This document shows positions 1 through 8,514 of a stretch of DNA of 64,000 bases, in pieces (position 1 is the first letter of the stretch; the number at the start of each line of letters is the position of its first letter). Both the position numbers and the translations under genes were made by a program. The stretch lies in assembly GCF_003121295.1 (NCBI RefSeq), contig NZ_PHNC01000031.1, positions 436,439-500,438 on the forward strand. Direction: 5' to 3'. The DNA is from Streptomyces orinoci (GTDB lineage: Bacteria > Actinomycetota > Actinomycetes > Streptomycetales > Streptomycetaceae). The notes under the pieces were generated by a model. It had not been told where the DNA came from. It saw nothing but the letters and a program-made list of their open reading frames with translations, and did no database searches.

Positions 1-74
1 CCGACCTCGACGATGTGTTCTTCGCCCTGACCGGCACCGGCCGGACCGACCAGCCCAAGGAGGGCGTCCGATGA
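1..74 (+). CDS. ABC transporter ATP-binding protein, C-terminal end (partial)
   Basis: Only the last 23 codons are inside the window. They read DLDDVFFALTGTGRTDQ and then a short tail to TGA. The DLDDVFxxLTG ending is typical of the ATPase subunit of DrrA-type drug exporters. The stop overlaps the next start (ATGA), so this subunit and the following permease are translationally coupled and should form one exporter. Substrate cannot be inferred. Confidence 0.8.
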   Translation, partial: DLDDVFFALTGTGRTDQPKEGVR

Positions 75-862
75 GCTCCTTCTCCCTCGCCCTGCGCGAC
101 TCGTCCACGATGCTGCGCCGCAATCTGCTGCATGCCCGCCGCTATCCGTCCATGACGCTGAATCTGCTGCTCACCCCGGTGATGCTGCTGCTGCTCTTCG
201 TCTATGTCTTCGGTGATGTGATGAGCGCGGGCATAGACGGCGGCGGTCCGGACCGGGCCAAGTACATCGCCTATATCGTTCCCGGCCTGCTGCTGATGAC
301 CACCGGCAGCACCACCATCGGAACCGCGGTCTCCGTCTCCACCGATATGAACGAGGGCATCATCGCCCGCTTCCGCACCATGGCCATCCACCGCCCCTCG
401 GTGCTCGTAGGACATGTCATCGGCAGCGTGCTGCAGTGTGTGATGAGCGTGGCTCTGGTGGGAGCCGTGGCGGTGGCCATCGGGTTCCGGTCCTCGGGGG
501 CGGGCGTGCTGGAGTGGGTGGCGGCGTTCGGGCTGCTGGTGCTCTTCGCAACGGCGCTCACCTGGATCGCGGTGGGGATGGGGCTGAGCAGCCCCAACGC
601 GGAGGCTGCCAGCAACAATGCGATGCCGCTGATTCTGCTGCCGCTGCTGTCCAGCACCTTTGTGCCGGTGCACTCGATGCCGGGCTGGTTCCGGCCGGTG
701 GCCGAGTACCAGCCGTTCACTCCGGCGATAGAGACGCTCCGGGGGCTGCTGCTCGGCGGCCACATCGGCCACAACGGCTGGCTCGCGGTGGTGTGGTGCG
801 TGGGGCTGGCGGTGCTGGGTTACTTCTGGTCAACGGCGAAGTTCAACAGTGACGCGAAGTAG
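71..862 (+). CDS. ABC-2 type transporter permease (DrrB-like)
   Basis: A 263-residue membrane protein of the usual length for DrrB-type permeases. A hydrophobic segment near residues 28-48 is followed by a loop, then four or five further hydrophobic segments (about 68-90, 110-137, 145-170, 184-200 and 238-252). It should form the membrane channel powered by the ATPase whose stop codon overlaps this start by 4 nt. The pairing supports export of a hydrophobic drug or antibiotic, but nothing here identifies the substrate. Confidence 0.85.
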   Translation: MSSFSLALRDSSTMLRRNLLHARRYPSMTLNLLLTPVMLLLLFVYVFGDVMSAGIDGGGPDRAKYIAYIVPGLLLMTTGSTTIGTAVSVSTDMNEGIIARFRTMAIHRPSVLVGHVIGSVLQCVMSVALVGAVAVAIGFRSSGAGVLEWVAAFGLLVLFATALTWIAVGMGLSSPNAEAASNNAMPLILLPLLSSTFVPVHSMPGWFRPVAEYQPFTPAIETLRGLLLGGHIGHNGWLAVVWCVGLAVLGYFWSTAKFNSDAK

Positions 863-981
863 GCCCGGTATCCCCGCCCAGGCGGCGGCTTACGGTCCGC
901 AGCCGCCGACAACGCCCGGCCACTCACGGGCAAGCCCACCACAGGCGGGGAAGCGGCAACGAGCCCCCGACCCCCCGATCT

Positions 982-1653
982 CTACGACGCGCTGCGCCGC
1001 ACCGGCGGCAGCAGCAAGGTCAGCTGCGCCCCCCGGCGCCCGGCCCCCGCGCGGCGCGCCGGCCCCGCCCGGTGCGCCAACTCCGAAGCGGCAGGACACC
1101 AATGGTGCCCCTGCCGCTTCGCTGCGTACATGGCCTCGTCCGCCGCGCGCAGCAGCTCCGGCAGCCCCGCCCCCGGCCACTGCGCCACCCGGCACAGCCC
1201 GATGGAGGCGTGCGGCGCCAGGGTCACGCCCCCCGCGTCCAGCGGTGCGGAGAGGTACGCGGAGAGCCCGTAGGCCAGTTCGGCATCCAGATCGGCGTCC
1301 GGGGCCAGCCGCACCACGGCGGTGAACTCATCACCGCCCAGCCGGGCGGCGAACCCGTGGTGCGCCTGGCACCAGGCGGCCAGCCGGCGGCCGACCGCGG
1401 CCAGCACCCGGTCCCCGGCCGCATGGCCATGGGTGTCATTGATCTGCTTGAAGCCATTGAGGTCCAGCAGCAGCACCGCCGCATGCGGATGCCGGATCGC
1501 CCGCGACGCCCGGGAGGTGAACTCCTCGCGGCACATCAGCCCGGTCAGCCGGTCCGTACGGGCGGTACGCAGCCGACGGACCAGGACAAAGGCGTGGGTG
1601 GCCCAGCCAATGGCCGGAGCGGCGACGGGCAGAGCCTGGGATATGAGGTTCAT
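982..1653 (-). CDS. GGDEF domain protein (putative diguanylate cyclase)
   Basis: A 223-residue protein from the ATG start MNLISQALP. A short N-terminal hydrophobic stretch (about residues 5-20) is followed by a GGDEF domain opening with DRLTGL and containing LLLDLNGFKQIND and the intact active-site motif GGDEF. It should make cyclic di-GMP from two GTP, near the membrane. No EAL domain or other sensor domain is present. A longer TTG-initiated version (to 1755) adds a low-complexity Arg/Ala stretch and is less likely. Convergent with the upstream ABC genes. Confidence 0.85.
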   Translation of the reverse strand: MNLISQALPVAAPAIGWATHAFVLVRRLRTARTDRLTGLMCREEFTSRASRAIRHPHAAVLLLDLNGFKQINDTHGHAAGDRVLAAVGRRLAAWCQAHHGFAARLGGDEFTAVVRLAPDADLDAELAYGLSAYLSAPLDAGGVTLAPHASIGLCRVAQWPGAGLPELLRAADEAMYAAKRQGHHWCPAASELAHRAGPARRAGAGRRGAQLTLLLPPVRRSAS

Positions 1654-2149
1654 CGGACACCTTCCTGTGCGATCGCCGTGCAAGGGGTGGGTCGCGGCCC
1701 GTACCGCGGCAGCCGGTCGTGTTCTCGCGGACCGCAGAGGTGTTCGGTCGCGCAACCGGGCCCGGAATGCGGGCGGTTAATGCTGGACGTCCCCCGAATC
1801 ACCGCCACCGCAGCGGCGCCGGCACATGGGAAATCGCGGCGAATTACCCCGTGGCGCGCGGTGGACGGCAGCCGGGCGTGCCCAATGAGGCGGGCCCCGG
1901 CCGGAGTTCATGCTGAAACGATTCATGAGGCGGGGCCTATGGGATTCGGGGGCGATATGGGGAGTCCGATGACAGTGCTCGGTGAGTGATGGAGGTTTAT
2001 CCCGGGGCGGTCATGCTTGCGAGGGAATGGGGAGCAGCCGGGGGTTCGGTGGAGATTCGGTGGGCAATCTGGAGTCGCGACGTCGATCAAACGCCGGTCG
2101 GTCGGCCAACCATCCGGCACAGACGAGTAGTTCGTTCCTGGAGGAAGAC
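1654..2149. other. Intergenic region without a recognisable gene
   Basis: About 500 nt between the divergently read GGDEF gene and the secreted-protein gene. It should contain both promoters. I found no convincing short ORF, hairpin or RNA gene. A Shine-Dalgarno-like GGAGGAAG lies just before the ATG at 2150. Confidence 0.4.
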
Positions 2150-2518
2150 ATGGCAAGCACCCGCACTGCCGCCCGTGTATTCGCCGCCGCGGCCGCCGTC
2201 CCCATGGCGGCCGTGCTCTTCACGGGCGTGGCCCAGGCCGATGACGGCCACCACGGCCAGCGGGCGACCCACGGCGCCAACGCGGCCGTAGCGGAGGTCG
2301 TGGGGAGCGGCGTCGGAGGCAGCAACCACGGCAACGCCAGCACCACCGAGCAGGTGGCCACCGGAAGCAGCGCCACCAACCAGGCCAACACCGCCAGCGT
2401 CAACAACCCCCTGGGCTATGGCCACACCGCGATCTACCAGGAGAATGTGAAGATCGTCTTCACCAGCATCCACGACGAGCACGACAACCGCTTCTACAAC
2501 ATGCACGAGTTCCGCTGA
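2150..2518 (+). CDS. Small secreted protein, function unknown
   Basis: 122 residues starting MASTRTAARV, with a signal peptide: positively charged start, hydrophobic core AAAAAVPMAAVLF, probable Ala-x-Ala cleavage near residue 30 (AQA/DDG). The mature part is rich in His, Asn, Ser and Gly, has no cysteine and resembles no enzyme I know. The start was chosen for the GGAGG-type site about 7 nt upstream; a longer ORF from 1982 lacks a signal peptide at its start. A strong hairpin follows the stop. Confidence 0.7.
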   Translation: MASTRTAARVFAAAAAVPMAAVLFTGVAQADDGHHGQRATHGANAAVAEVVGSGVGGSNHGNASTTEQVATGSSATNQANTASVNNPLGYGHTAIYQENVKIVFTSIHDEHDNRFYNMHEFR

Positions 2519-2594
2519 GCGCGGCGGCCGCCGGGGGGTCCGGGCGGCCGGGGGGACGGTGACACCGATTCGGTGAGGGACAGGGTCTGAAGAG

Positions 2595-2640
2595 CGACCG
2601 CGCGGCGGCACCCCGGTGCCGCCGCGCGGTCGTTTCCCTT
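2595..2640 (+). terminator. Hairpin terminator after the secreted-protein gene
   Basis: An 18-bp GC-rich stem (2595-2612 with 2615-2632) with a 2-nt gap is followed by TTTCCCTT. It lies 76 nt downstream of the stop at 2518 and upstream of the next gene. Confidence 0.65.
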
Positions 2641-2675
2641 GACGGACCAGTCGAGCTGACGCACAGTCAGAAACC

Positions 2676-3986
2676 GTGAGCAGCGACCTGGACCGGCGGC
2701 TCAGGGCGTACCAGGGCAGGCCCGCCGCCTGTGGCACCGGCAAGGACCCGGTCAACGCCCCCATGATCAGGCACTGGTGCGAGGCCATCGGCGACCGCAA
2801 CCCGGCCTGGGCGGGCAAGGAGCCGCTCGCCCCGCCGGCCATGCTTCAGGTATGGACCATGGCGGGGCTGTCCGGGGGTCCGCCGGTTGATCCGCCCGGA
2901 GGCCCCTCCGGCTCACCCCCGCCCTCCGCCCTCCCCGAACTCACCGCCCTGCTCGCCGAGTCGGGCTGTACGGCCGTGGTCGCCACCGACTGCGAGCAGG
3001 AGTATCTGCGGCCGCTGCGCCCCGGTGAGGTGATCACCTTTGAGTCGGTGATCGAGTCGGTCTCGCCGCGCAAGAAGACCAGGCTGGGCCACGGCCACTT
3101 CATCACCACCGTCATGGAGATCCGGGCGGACGGCATACCGGCCGGCCGGCACCGCTTCCGGGTGCTGCGCTACGCACCCGGCGCCCCGCCGGAGAAGCCG
3201 GCCGGGCCCCGTCCGGAGCGGCCGCGTCCGGTGGTCAACCGGGACAACGCCGGCTTCTGGGACGGGGTGGCCGAGCGGCGGCTGCTGATCCAGCGCTGCA
3301 CGGCCTGCGGACGGCTGCGCTTTCCCTGGCTGCCCGGGTGCGCCGCCTGTGGCTCGCCGCACTGGACGACGGTGGAGTCGGCCGGCACCGGCACCGTCCA
3401 TTCCTATGTGGTGATGCACCATCCGCCCTTTCCGGCCTTTGATCCGCCCTATGCGGTGGGACTGATCGAACTCGCCGAAGGGGTAAGGATGATCAGCAAT
3501 GTGGTGGGGGTGGAACCCGGCCGGATCACCGTGGGCATGCCGGTGCGGCTGGAATTCCTGAGTGCCGGGGAGGGCCAACTGCTGCCCGTTTTCCGGGCGG
3601 TGGAACCGGGCCGCCGGATGCTGCCGCCGATGACCGTCCCGATAACCCGCACCCTGATCGTGGCGGGTGCGCTGGCCTCCCGGGATTTCCAGGACGTCCA
3701 TCACGATCCGGAGGCCGCCCGGGCCAAGGGGGCACCCGACATCTTTATGAACATCCTGACCACCAATGGTCTGGTGGGCCGGTATATCGGCGAGAATTTC
3801 GGGCCCCGGGCGGTCATCGAGAAGATGGCGATCCGGCTGGGCGTGCCCAACTACCCCGGTGACACACTGACCTTGACCGGGACGGTCGCGGAGGACGGCG
3901 ATCCGCGCGAGGTGACCGTCACCGGCGTCAATGCGCTGGGCCGTCATGTGAGCGCGGCGGTGGTGCTGCGGGAGGCCGGCCGATGA
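2676..3986 (+). CDS. MaoC-DUF35/OB-fold-MaoC fusion protein (ChsH1/ChsH2-like hydratase and aldolase partner)
   Basis: 436 residues, GTG start. Three parts are visible: an N-terminal hot-dog (FAS1-DH/MaoC) domain at about residues 20-165, a zinc ribbon and OB-fold (DUF35) at about 195-305 with CTACGRLRFPWLPGCAACG giving the four zinc-binding cysteines, and a C-terminal MaoC-like domain at about 315-435 with the FQDVHHDPEAA segment. In mycobacterial cholesterol side-chain breakdown, ChsH1 and ChsH2 form an enoyl-CoA hydratase whose DUF35 domain binds the Ltp2 aldolase. Here the two hydratase halves look fused in one chain. The next gene, overlapping by 4 nt, is the expected thiolase-like partner. 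The substrate is probably an acyl-CoA; a steroid substrate is only a guess. Confidence 0.8.
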   Translation: MSSDLDRRLRAYQGRPAACGTGKDPVNAPMIRHWCEAIGDRNPAWAGKEPLAPPAMLQVWTMAGLSGGPPVDPPGGPSGSPPPSALPELTALLAESGCTAVVATDCEQEYLRPLRPGEVITFESVIESVSPRKKTRLGHGHFITTVMEIRADGIPAGRHRFRVLRYAPGAPPEKPAGPRPERPRPVVNRDNAGFWDGVAERRLLIQRCTACGRLRFPWLPGCAACGSPHWTTVESAGTGTVHSYVVMHHPPFPAFDPPYAVGLIELAEGVRMISNVVGVEPGRITVGMPVRLEFLSAGEGQLLPVFRAVEPGRRMLPPMTVPITRTLIVAGALASRDFQDVHHDPEAARAKGAPDIFMNILTTNGLVGRYIGENFGPRAVIEKMAIRLGVPNYPGDTLTLTGTVAEDGDPREVTVTGVNALGRHVSAAVVLREAGR

Positions 3987-5149
3987 GCCTGCGGATCCCC
4001 GACCGGCTGGGCGGACGGGCGGCCATCGCCGGCATCGGCGCCACCGAGTTCTCCAAGGACTCCGGCCGCAGTGAACTCGCCCTGGCCGCCGAGGCGGTAC
4101 GGGCCGCGCTGGCCGATGCCGGGCTGCGACCCGGGGAGGTGGACGGCCTGGTCACCTTCACCATGGACACCAGCCCGGAGATCACCCTGGCCCAGGCCGT
4201 GGGCATCGGCGAACTGTCCTTCTTCTCCCGGGTGCACTACGGCGGCGGGGCCGCCTGCGCGGTGGTCCAGCAGGCGGCGCTGGCCGTTGCCACCGGCACG
4301 GCCGAGGTGGTGGTCTGCTACCGGGCCTTCAATGAGCGCTCCGGCCGCCGCTTCGGCGCGGGCGCCCAGCGCCACCAGCCCTCCGCCGAGGGGGTGGCGC
4401 TGGGCTGGGTGCTGCCCTTCGGGCTGCTCACCCCCGCCTCCTGGGTGGCCATGACCGCCCGGCGCTATCTGCATGTCCACGGCCTGCGGCCGGAGGTGTT
4501 CGGCCGGGTCGCGGTCAGCTGCCGGCGGTACGCGGCCACCAACCCGGCCGCGTACTTCTACGGGCGGCCGCTCACCCTGGCCGAGCATGCCGCCTCCCGC
4601 TGGATCGCCGAGCCGCTGCGGCTGCTGGACTGCTGCCAGGAGACCGATGGCGGGCTGGCGTTGGTGGTCACCTCCCTGGAGCGCGCCCGTGACCTGCGGC
4701 ATTCCCCGGCGGTGATCCGGGCGGCGGCCCAAGGGGCCGGACACGCCCAGGAGATGATGACCGGCTTCTACCGTGCGGACATCGCCTCCCTCCCCGAACT
4801 GGGCGTGGTGGGCCGCCAGTTGTGGCGCAGCACCGGACTGGGCCCGTCCGATGTCCAGGTCGCCATCCTCTATGACCACTTCACCCCTTTTGTCCTGATG
4901 CAGTTGGAGGAGCTGGGCTTCTGCGGACCGGGCGAGGGTGCCGAGTTCGTGGCCGAGGACGTCCTGCCGCTCAATACCCATGGCGGCCAGCTGGGCGAGG
5001 CATATCTGCATGGGATGAACGGGATCGCCGAAGCCGTACGGCAGTTGCGTGGTACCGCCGTGAATCAAGTTGCGGGAGCGGCGAATGTGCTGGTCACCGC
5101 AGGGACCGGAGTTCCCACGTCCGGGCTGCTTCTCGGCGCAGACGGATGA
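3983..5149 (+). CDS. Thiolase-like lipid-transfer protein (Ltp2-type aldolase)
   Basis: 388 residues of the thiolase-fold/SCP2-thiolase family. It starts with IAGIGATEFSKDSGRSE, typical of the Ltp group, and has a conserved C-terminal stretch LNTHGGQLGEAYLHGMNG. The stop of the MaoC-DUF35 gene overlaps the start (ATGA), so the two products are probably made together and form one hydratase/retro-aldolase complex that shortens an acyl-CoA side chain by releasing a small acyl-CoA. It could instead act as a ketoacyl-CoA thiolase, but pairing with a DUF35 protein favours the aldolase reading. Confidence 0.8.
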   Translation: MSLRIPDRLGGRAAIAGIGATEFSKDSGRSELALAAEAVRAALADAGLRPGEVDGLVTFTMDTSPEITLAQAVGIGELSFFSRVHYGGGAACAVVQQAALAVATGTAEVVVCYRAFNERSGRRFGAGAQRHQPSAEGVALGWVLPFGLLTPASWVAMTARRYLHVHGLRPEVFGRVAVSCRRYAATNPAAYFYGRPLTLAEHAASRWIAEPLRLLDCCQETDGGLALVVTSLERARDLRHSPAVIRAAAQGAGHAQEMMTGFYRADIASLPELGVVGRQLWRSTGLGPSDVQVAILYDHFTPFVLMQLEELGFCGPGEGAEFVAEDVLPLNTHGGQLGEAYLHGMNGIAEAVRQLRGTAVNQVAGAANVLVTAGTGVPTSGLLLGADG

Positions 5150-5203
5150 ACCGAGGGCGTGTCACCGACCGGAAACCGCGCCGGGCCCCCTTGACTGCGC
5201 GGT

Positions 5204-6037
5204 ATGGACCGACGGAGAAAGATCATCGGATATCTCGTCGCCCTATTGGCGGCCCTGGCCCAGCTCCCCGCGGCATACACCCCGGCCACGGCGGCCGCGC
5301 CCAAGCCGCGGGCGGTACGGGCCACCGTCTTCAAGGGCCGGGGATTCGACACCTGCGAGGCCCCGCCGCTGACCACGCTGCGCGCCTGGGGCACCTCGCA
5401 GTACCGGGCCGTCGGTGTCTACTTCGCCGGCCGCGCCCGCGCCTGTCCCCGCCAGCGCTATCTCAGCTACGACTGGCTCACCGGCGCCCGTGATCTGGGC
5501 TGGAAGGTGCTGCCGCTGTTCGTCGGCTCCCAGTCACCCTGTGTGAAGGCGTCCAACAAGCGCGGCTTCACCATTGGCTCCTTCCCCGAGGACCAGGGGG
5601 AGGACGAGGGCGACGAAGCGGTGCGCAAGGCCAGTGCGCTGGGCATCGCCCAGGGCAGCGCCCTCTACCTGGACATGGAGGCGTATGACATCAAGGACGA
5701 GAACTGCGCCGGCACCACCCTGGCCTTCGTCCAGTCCTGGACCGACACCGTCTACCGGCGCGGCTATGTGCCCGGCTTCTACAGCAGCGCCGAGTCCGGC
5801 GTACGGCATATGGAGCTCGCCCGCCGGGCCGGGGCGGACTCACTGCCCGAGATCATGTGGTTCGCCCGCTGGAAGGTGACCCCCTCCACCGACAAGGAGC
5901 GCAGCCTGTCCGCCGGCGCCTGGCAGCCGCACCGCCGGATCCACCAGTACGCGGGGGACGTCAGCGAGACCCATGGCGGCCGCAAGCTGACCATCGACCG
6001 CAATCTGATCGACGCCCCGGTCGCCGTGATCGAGTGA
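5204..6037 (+). CDS. Secreted DUF1906 (glycoside-hydrolase-like, Rv2525c-type) protein
   Basis: 277 residues. A signal peptide covers about residues 1-31 (hydrophobic IIGYLVALLAALAQ). The mature domain starts GFDTCEAPP and contains AVGVYFAG, ALYLDMEAYD and PGFYSSAES, the TIM-barrel pattern of the DUF1906 family with acidic residues at strand ends. Family members are exported and thought to act on cell-wall or surface polysaccharide; no catalytic activity can be asserted here. It stands alone in its transcription unit. Confidence 0.8.
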   Translation: MDRRRKIIGYLVALLAALAQLPAAYTPATAAAPKPRAVRATVFKGRGFDTCEAPPLTTLRAWGTSQYRAVGVYFAGRARACPRQRYLSYDWLTGARDLGWKVLPLFVGSQSPCVKASNKRGFTIGSFPEDQGEDEGDEAVRKASALGIAQGSALYLDMEAYDIKDENCAGTTLAFVQSWTDTVYRRGYVPGFYSSAESGVRHMELARRAGADSLPEIMWFARWKVTPSTDKERSLSAGAWQPHRRIHQYAGDVSETHGGRKLTIDRNLIDAPVAVIE

Positions 6038-6184
6038 CGTGATCGCGCGAGCCGCGCCCGGCGGATGAGGGCGGCTACCCCTCCAGGAGGTGGGGACGAC
6101 CCGACCACTACGACCTGAGGGGGATCGCCCTTCGGCACCTCCGGCCGATACGCGGGGCACCGGGCCGCTCCTAGCGTTGAAGGC

Positions 6185-6715
6185 ATGACCACGACCGTGT
6201 GCCCCAGCGCGTCCACCGCCGTGTACCCGTCATTCACCAGCTATGTACGGGCACGGGGCCCGGTGCTGCAGCGCACCGCCCGCTCACTGACCGCCAACCC
6301 CTGTGACGCCGAGGACCTGCTGCAGACCGCGCTCACCAAGACCTATCTGGCCTGGGAGCGGATCGAGGACCACCGGGCGCTGGACGGCTATGTCCGCCGG
6401 GCACTGGTCAACACCCGTACCTCCCAGTGGCGCAAGCGCCGGGTCGAGGAGTACCCCTACGAGGAGCTCCCGGAGCGCGAGGACAGCCCCCTGGCGGACC
6501 CCGCGGAGTCCCAGGCGCTCCGCGACGCCATGTGGCGCGCGGTCCACCGGCTGCCGGACCGGCAGCGGGCGATGGTCGTCCTCAGGTATTACGAGGACCT
6601 CAGCGAGGCCCAGACCGCGGAGCTGATGGGCGTCTCCATCGGCACCGTCAAGAGCGCCGTCTCCCGCGCCCTGGGCAAGCTCCGCGAGGACCCGGAACTG
6701 GCGGGGGCGGCGTGA
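6185..6715 (+). CDS. SigE-family ECF RNA polymerase sigma factor
   Basis: 176 residues with both ECF regions: sigma-2 at about 20-85 (AEDLLQTALTKTYLAW, then RALVNTRTSQWRKR) and sigma-4 at about 115-170 (RLPDRQRAMVVLRYYEDLS, then MGVSIGTVKSAVSRALGKLRE). This is the Streptomyces SigE-family (SigE70-like) type that usually has no dedicated anti-sigma gene nearby, and none is seen here. Directs RNA polymerase to a limited regulon, commonly envelope stress. Confidence 0.9.
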   Translation: MTTTVCPSASTAVYPSFTSYVRARGPVLQRTARSLTANPCDAEDLLQTALTKTYLAWERIEDHRALDGYVRRALVNTRTSQWRKRRVEEYPYEELPEREDSPLADPAESQALRDAMWRAVHRLPDRQRAMVVLRYYEDLSEAQTAELMGVSIGTVKSAVSRALGKLREDPELAGAA

Positions 6716-6734
6716 GGCCGCCCGGGCCGGGCCG

Positions 6735-7079
6735 TCAGCTCGCGCCTTGCAGCAAGCTCGCCAGGGACGAGCCCTCCGGCAAGGCCAGCGTCAGCGGCGC
6801 CTGATCATTGCGCAGCATCTCCATCAGGGGGACGCCGAGGTCGGCGCACTGGTTGACCGGGCTGCTGCCGCCGAGGGTCACCACATCGCCGTTCAGCCCT
6901 CCCGCGGAGCGGGCGGAGGCGGCCCGGGCATGGGGGTGGCTGCTGTGGTTGCCGCAGAAGTTGTCGATCACGTCATTGCCGAAGCCGATGACGCTTGTGG
7001 CCTGGGCGGGCACGGCGGCGACCGCCGTGAAACAAGCGGTGAGCAGGGCAAGCGCGCCTGCGGTGAGAATCCGGTTCAT
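6735..7079 (-). CDS. Small secreted protein, chaplin-like half domain
   Basis: 114 residues from the ATG MNRILTAGAL. A signal peptide ends near residue 27 (VPAQA/TSV). The mature start VIGFGNDVIDNFCGN resembles the chaplin repeat (GSGNxxxxxCGN), and a second cysteine follows in NQCADLG, but the middle lacks the usual chaplin spacing. It may be a diverged surface protein of aerial hyphae. Its start lies only about 50 nt from the junction with the ligase fragment at 7132, so its original upstream region may have been replaced. Confidence 0.6.
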   Translation of the reverse strand: MNRILTAGALALLTACFTAVAAVPAQATSVIGFGNDVIDNFCGNHSSHPHARAASARSAGGLNGDVVTLGGSSPVNQCADLGVPLMEMLRNDQAPLTLALPEGSSLASLLQGAS

Positions 7080-7131
7080 GCAGGGGCAACGCCCCACGCC
7101 TGATCCGGGTACGGATACGGCAGCCCAAACG

Positions 7132-7361
7132 GTGCATGACTACGAGCGGCTGATCGCGGGCCGTCCGGTGGTGTACGACTGGCCCGGGCTGGACGAACGC
7201 AGTGCGGCGGCGATGTGCTACACCTCGGGGACCACCGGTGATCCCAAGGGCGTGGTCTACAGCGACCGTTCGGTGTAGCTGCACTCCATGGAGGTCAACT
7301 CCGGGACGTCCTTCGGTCTGAAGCCGGGCGAGATCTGTATGCCGGTGGTGCCGATGTTCCA
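7132..7361 (+). pseudogene. Internal fragment of the acyl-CoA ligase gene (left-most copy)
   Basis: These 230 bases match the ligase copy at 12832-13060 with only four differences, beginning abruptly at GTGCATGACTACG and ending at the phage crossover dinucleotide CA. Three of the four differences change the protein: Glu to Gly, His to Asp, and Tyr to a TAG stop at 7276-7278. The first 460 nt or so of the gene are missing. The fragment is therefore dead and marks an older attL-type junction. Confidence 0.85.
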
Positions 7362-7389
7362 CGACAGTGGTTGTGAAGGGGCACAACGG
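7340..7389. other. attL-like junction of element A
   Basis: Ligase sequence runs to CA at 7360-7361 and then changes to a phage-type arm. The 28 bases after the core match the corresponding arm of prophage B (13061-13088) at 24 positions, including the conserved outer segment AAGGGGCACAACGG (7376-7389). This is the same kind of site as the prophage B attL and indicates integration by a related serine integrase. Confidence 0.8.
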
Positions 7390-7426
7390 TGCAGGGCCAG
7401 AAAACGACCTCTGACCAGGCACAACG

Positions 7427-7457
7427 CGGCCCCGGTACTCCTCGGAGTACCGGGGTC
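7427..7457 (+). terminator. Palindromic hairpin just inside element A attL
   Basis: GGCCCCGGTACTCC and GGAGTACCGGGG form a 12-bp stem with a 2-nt loop. The same hairpin occurs at 13128-13159 in prophage B, at the same place relative to attL. No T run follows. It probably blocks read-through from the ligase promoter into the phage genes. Confidence 0.55.
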
Positions 7458-7484
7458 GCTCCGTTGGTGTGAGCTGATTGGCCG

Positions 7485-7931
7485 TTACGTGCCCACCGAG
7501 CGCAGGGTCGTGACGAGGTCGGGAAGCTGCTCGCGGGGGAAGTGCAGCAGCGCCTCGGGAGCGATGCCGTCCTGAACGAGAGGCACGTTCATGCGCCAGG
7601 AACCCGGGCGCCAGGGGTGGCGGATGCGGTCGCCGAAGGTCGGGGAGGCGTCGAGCAGCTCGACCAGGCGCAGGGCGTCGAAGACGGGGAGTTTCAGCAG
7701 GGCCCACCCTCGGTGGTAGGCGATGAACGCGTCACCGCCGTACCCGAGGGGGACGGCGCGCTGCTCGCGGACGCCGGCGGTTGCTTCGCCGACGTCTTGG
7801 CAGCAGGCGGTCGTCTTGATGCGCAGTCGCCATAGCTCTCGGACGACGGGGACCATGTCGAGGTCTATCTCGACGTCCTCGCCGGCCGGGGTCGTGAGGG
7901 TCTCGTGCGGGTGAATGACGGGGTCGGCCAT
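7485..7931 (-). CDS. Hypothetical protein, element A copy (148 aa)
   Basis: 148 residues, starting MADPVIHPHETL. It aligns without gaps along its full length with the prophage B protein at 13631-14077 and most residues are identical. Conserved features are KTTACCQDVGEAT near residues 38-50 and a C-terminal WRMNVPLVQDG stretch. No signal peptide or membrane segment is visible and I do not recognise the family. It follows the chimeric kinase fragment by 13 nt on the same strand. Confidence 0.6.
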   Translation of the reverse strand: MADPVIHPHETLTTPAGEDVEIDLDMVPVVRELWRLRIKTTACCQDVGEATAGVREQRAVPLGYGGDAFIAYHRGWALLKLPVFDALRLVELLDASPTFGDRIRHPWRPGSWRMNVPLVQDGIAPEALLHFPREQLPDLVTTLRSVGT

Positions 7932-7944
7932 GAGGTTCCCCTTG

Positions 7945-8370
7945 TCATCGGCGGTAGGTGGCCCATCGGTGCGCGGCTTCGGCGAGGCCGGTTTTCCATG
8001 GCACGTCGGGGGCGTCGTCGGCGATGTCGTGCCAGAGGCGTCGCTGTGCCGTGGCGAAGACGTCGAGGGCGTGGGGTGCTGCGGTGGCCCATGCGGGAGT
8101 CTTGGCCGTCCAGAGTTCGGCGTCGGCGGGGGTGTGGCCGGCGGCGATGAGCCAGACGACCCAGCAGGCGGCGTCGATCCACGCGGCGCCGCGGGTGGGC
8201 CATGCCCAGTCCACGACGCGTGCGGTGCCTCCGGCGATGAGGACGTTGTCAGGTGTCCAGTCGGTATGCAGCAGGGTGTCGCCGCGGAGCAGGGCGGCGT
8301 CGTCGGGGTGGAGCAGAAGGAACTCGCCGAGGAACGGCGCGGCAATGACTTGGTACGTGGGTGCGCTCAT
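7945..8370 (-). pseudogene. In-frame fusion of a radical SAM start to a phosphotransferase C-terminus
   Basis: The first 22 or so residues (MSAPTYQVIAAPFLGEF...) match the start of the prophage B radical SAM protein. The rest (LLRGDTLLHTDWTPDNVL onward) matches the C-terminal part of the prophage B phosphotransferase. The junction lies in GCGTCGTCGGGGTGG, present with one mismatch in both B genes (14448 and 16167), so a deletion of about 1.7 kb between short homologies removed the radical SAM core, the peptide gene and the kinase N-lobe. The reading frame survived, but neither activity should. Confidence 0.8.
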
Positions 8371-8514
8371 GAGGGCCCCCTTTGGTGAGCCGGCGACGGT
8401 CGCCGGCTGTTGTGTCTGGAACCCGCCCCAGCCGCCCATGCGTTTCTGCTATCGGCGGGCGGGGCGGAGACTGTGCCCCGTAGGGTCGAGGTGAGCGGGT
8501 CGGCCCGGGGTGTC

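Noticed and set aside
6735..7079. Calling this a true chaplin
   Set aside because: Only one of the two conserved Cys motifs has correct spacing and the C-terminal half differs. Described as chaplin-like only.
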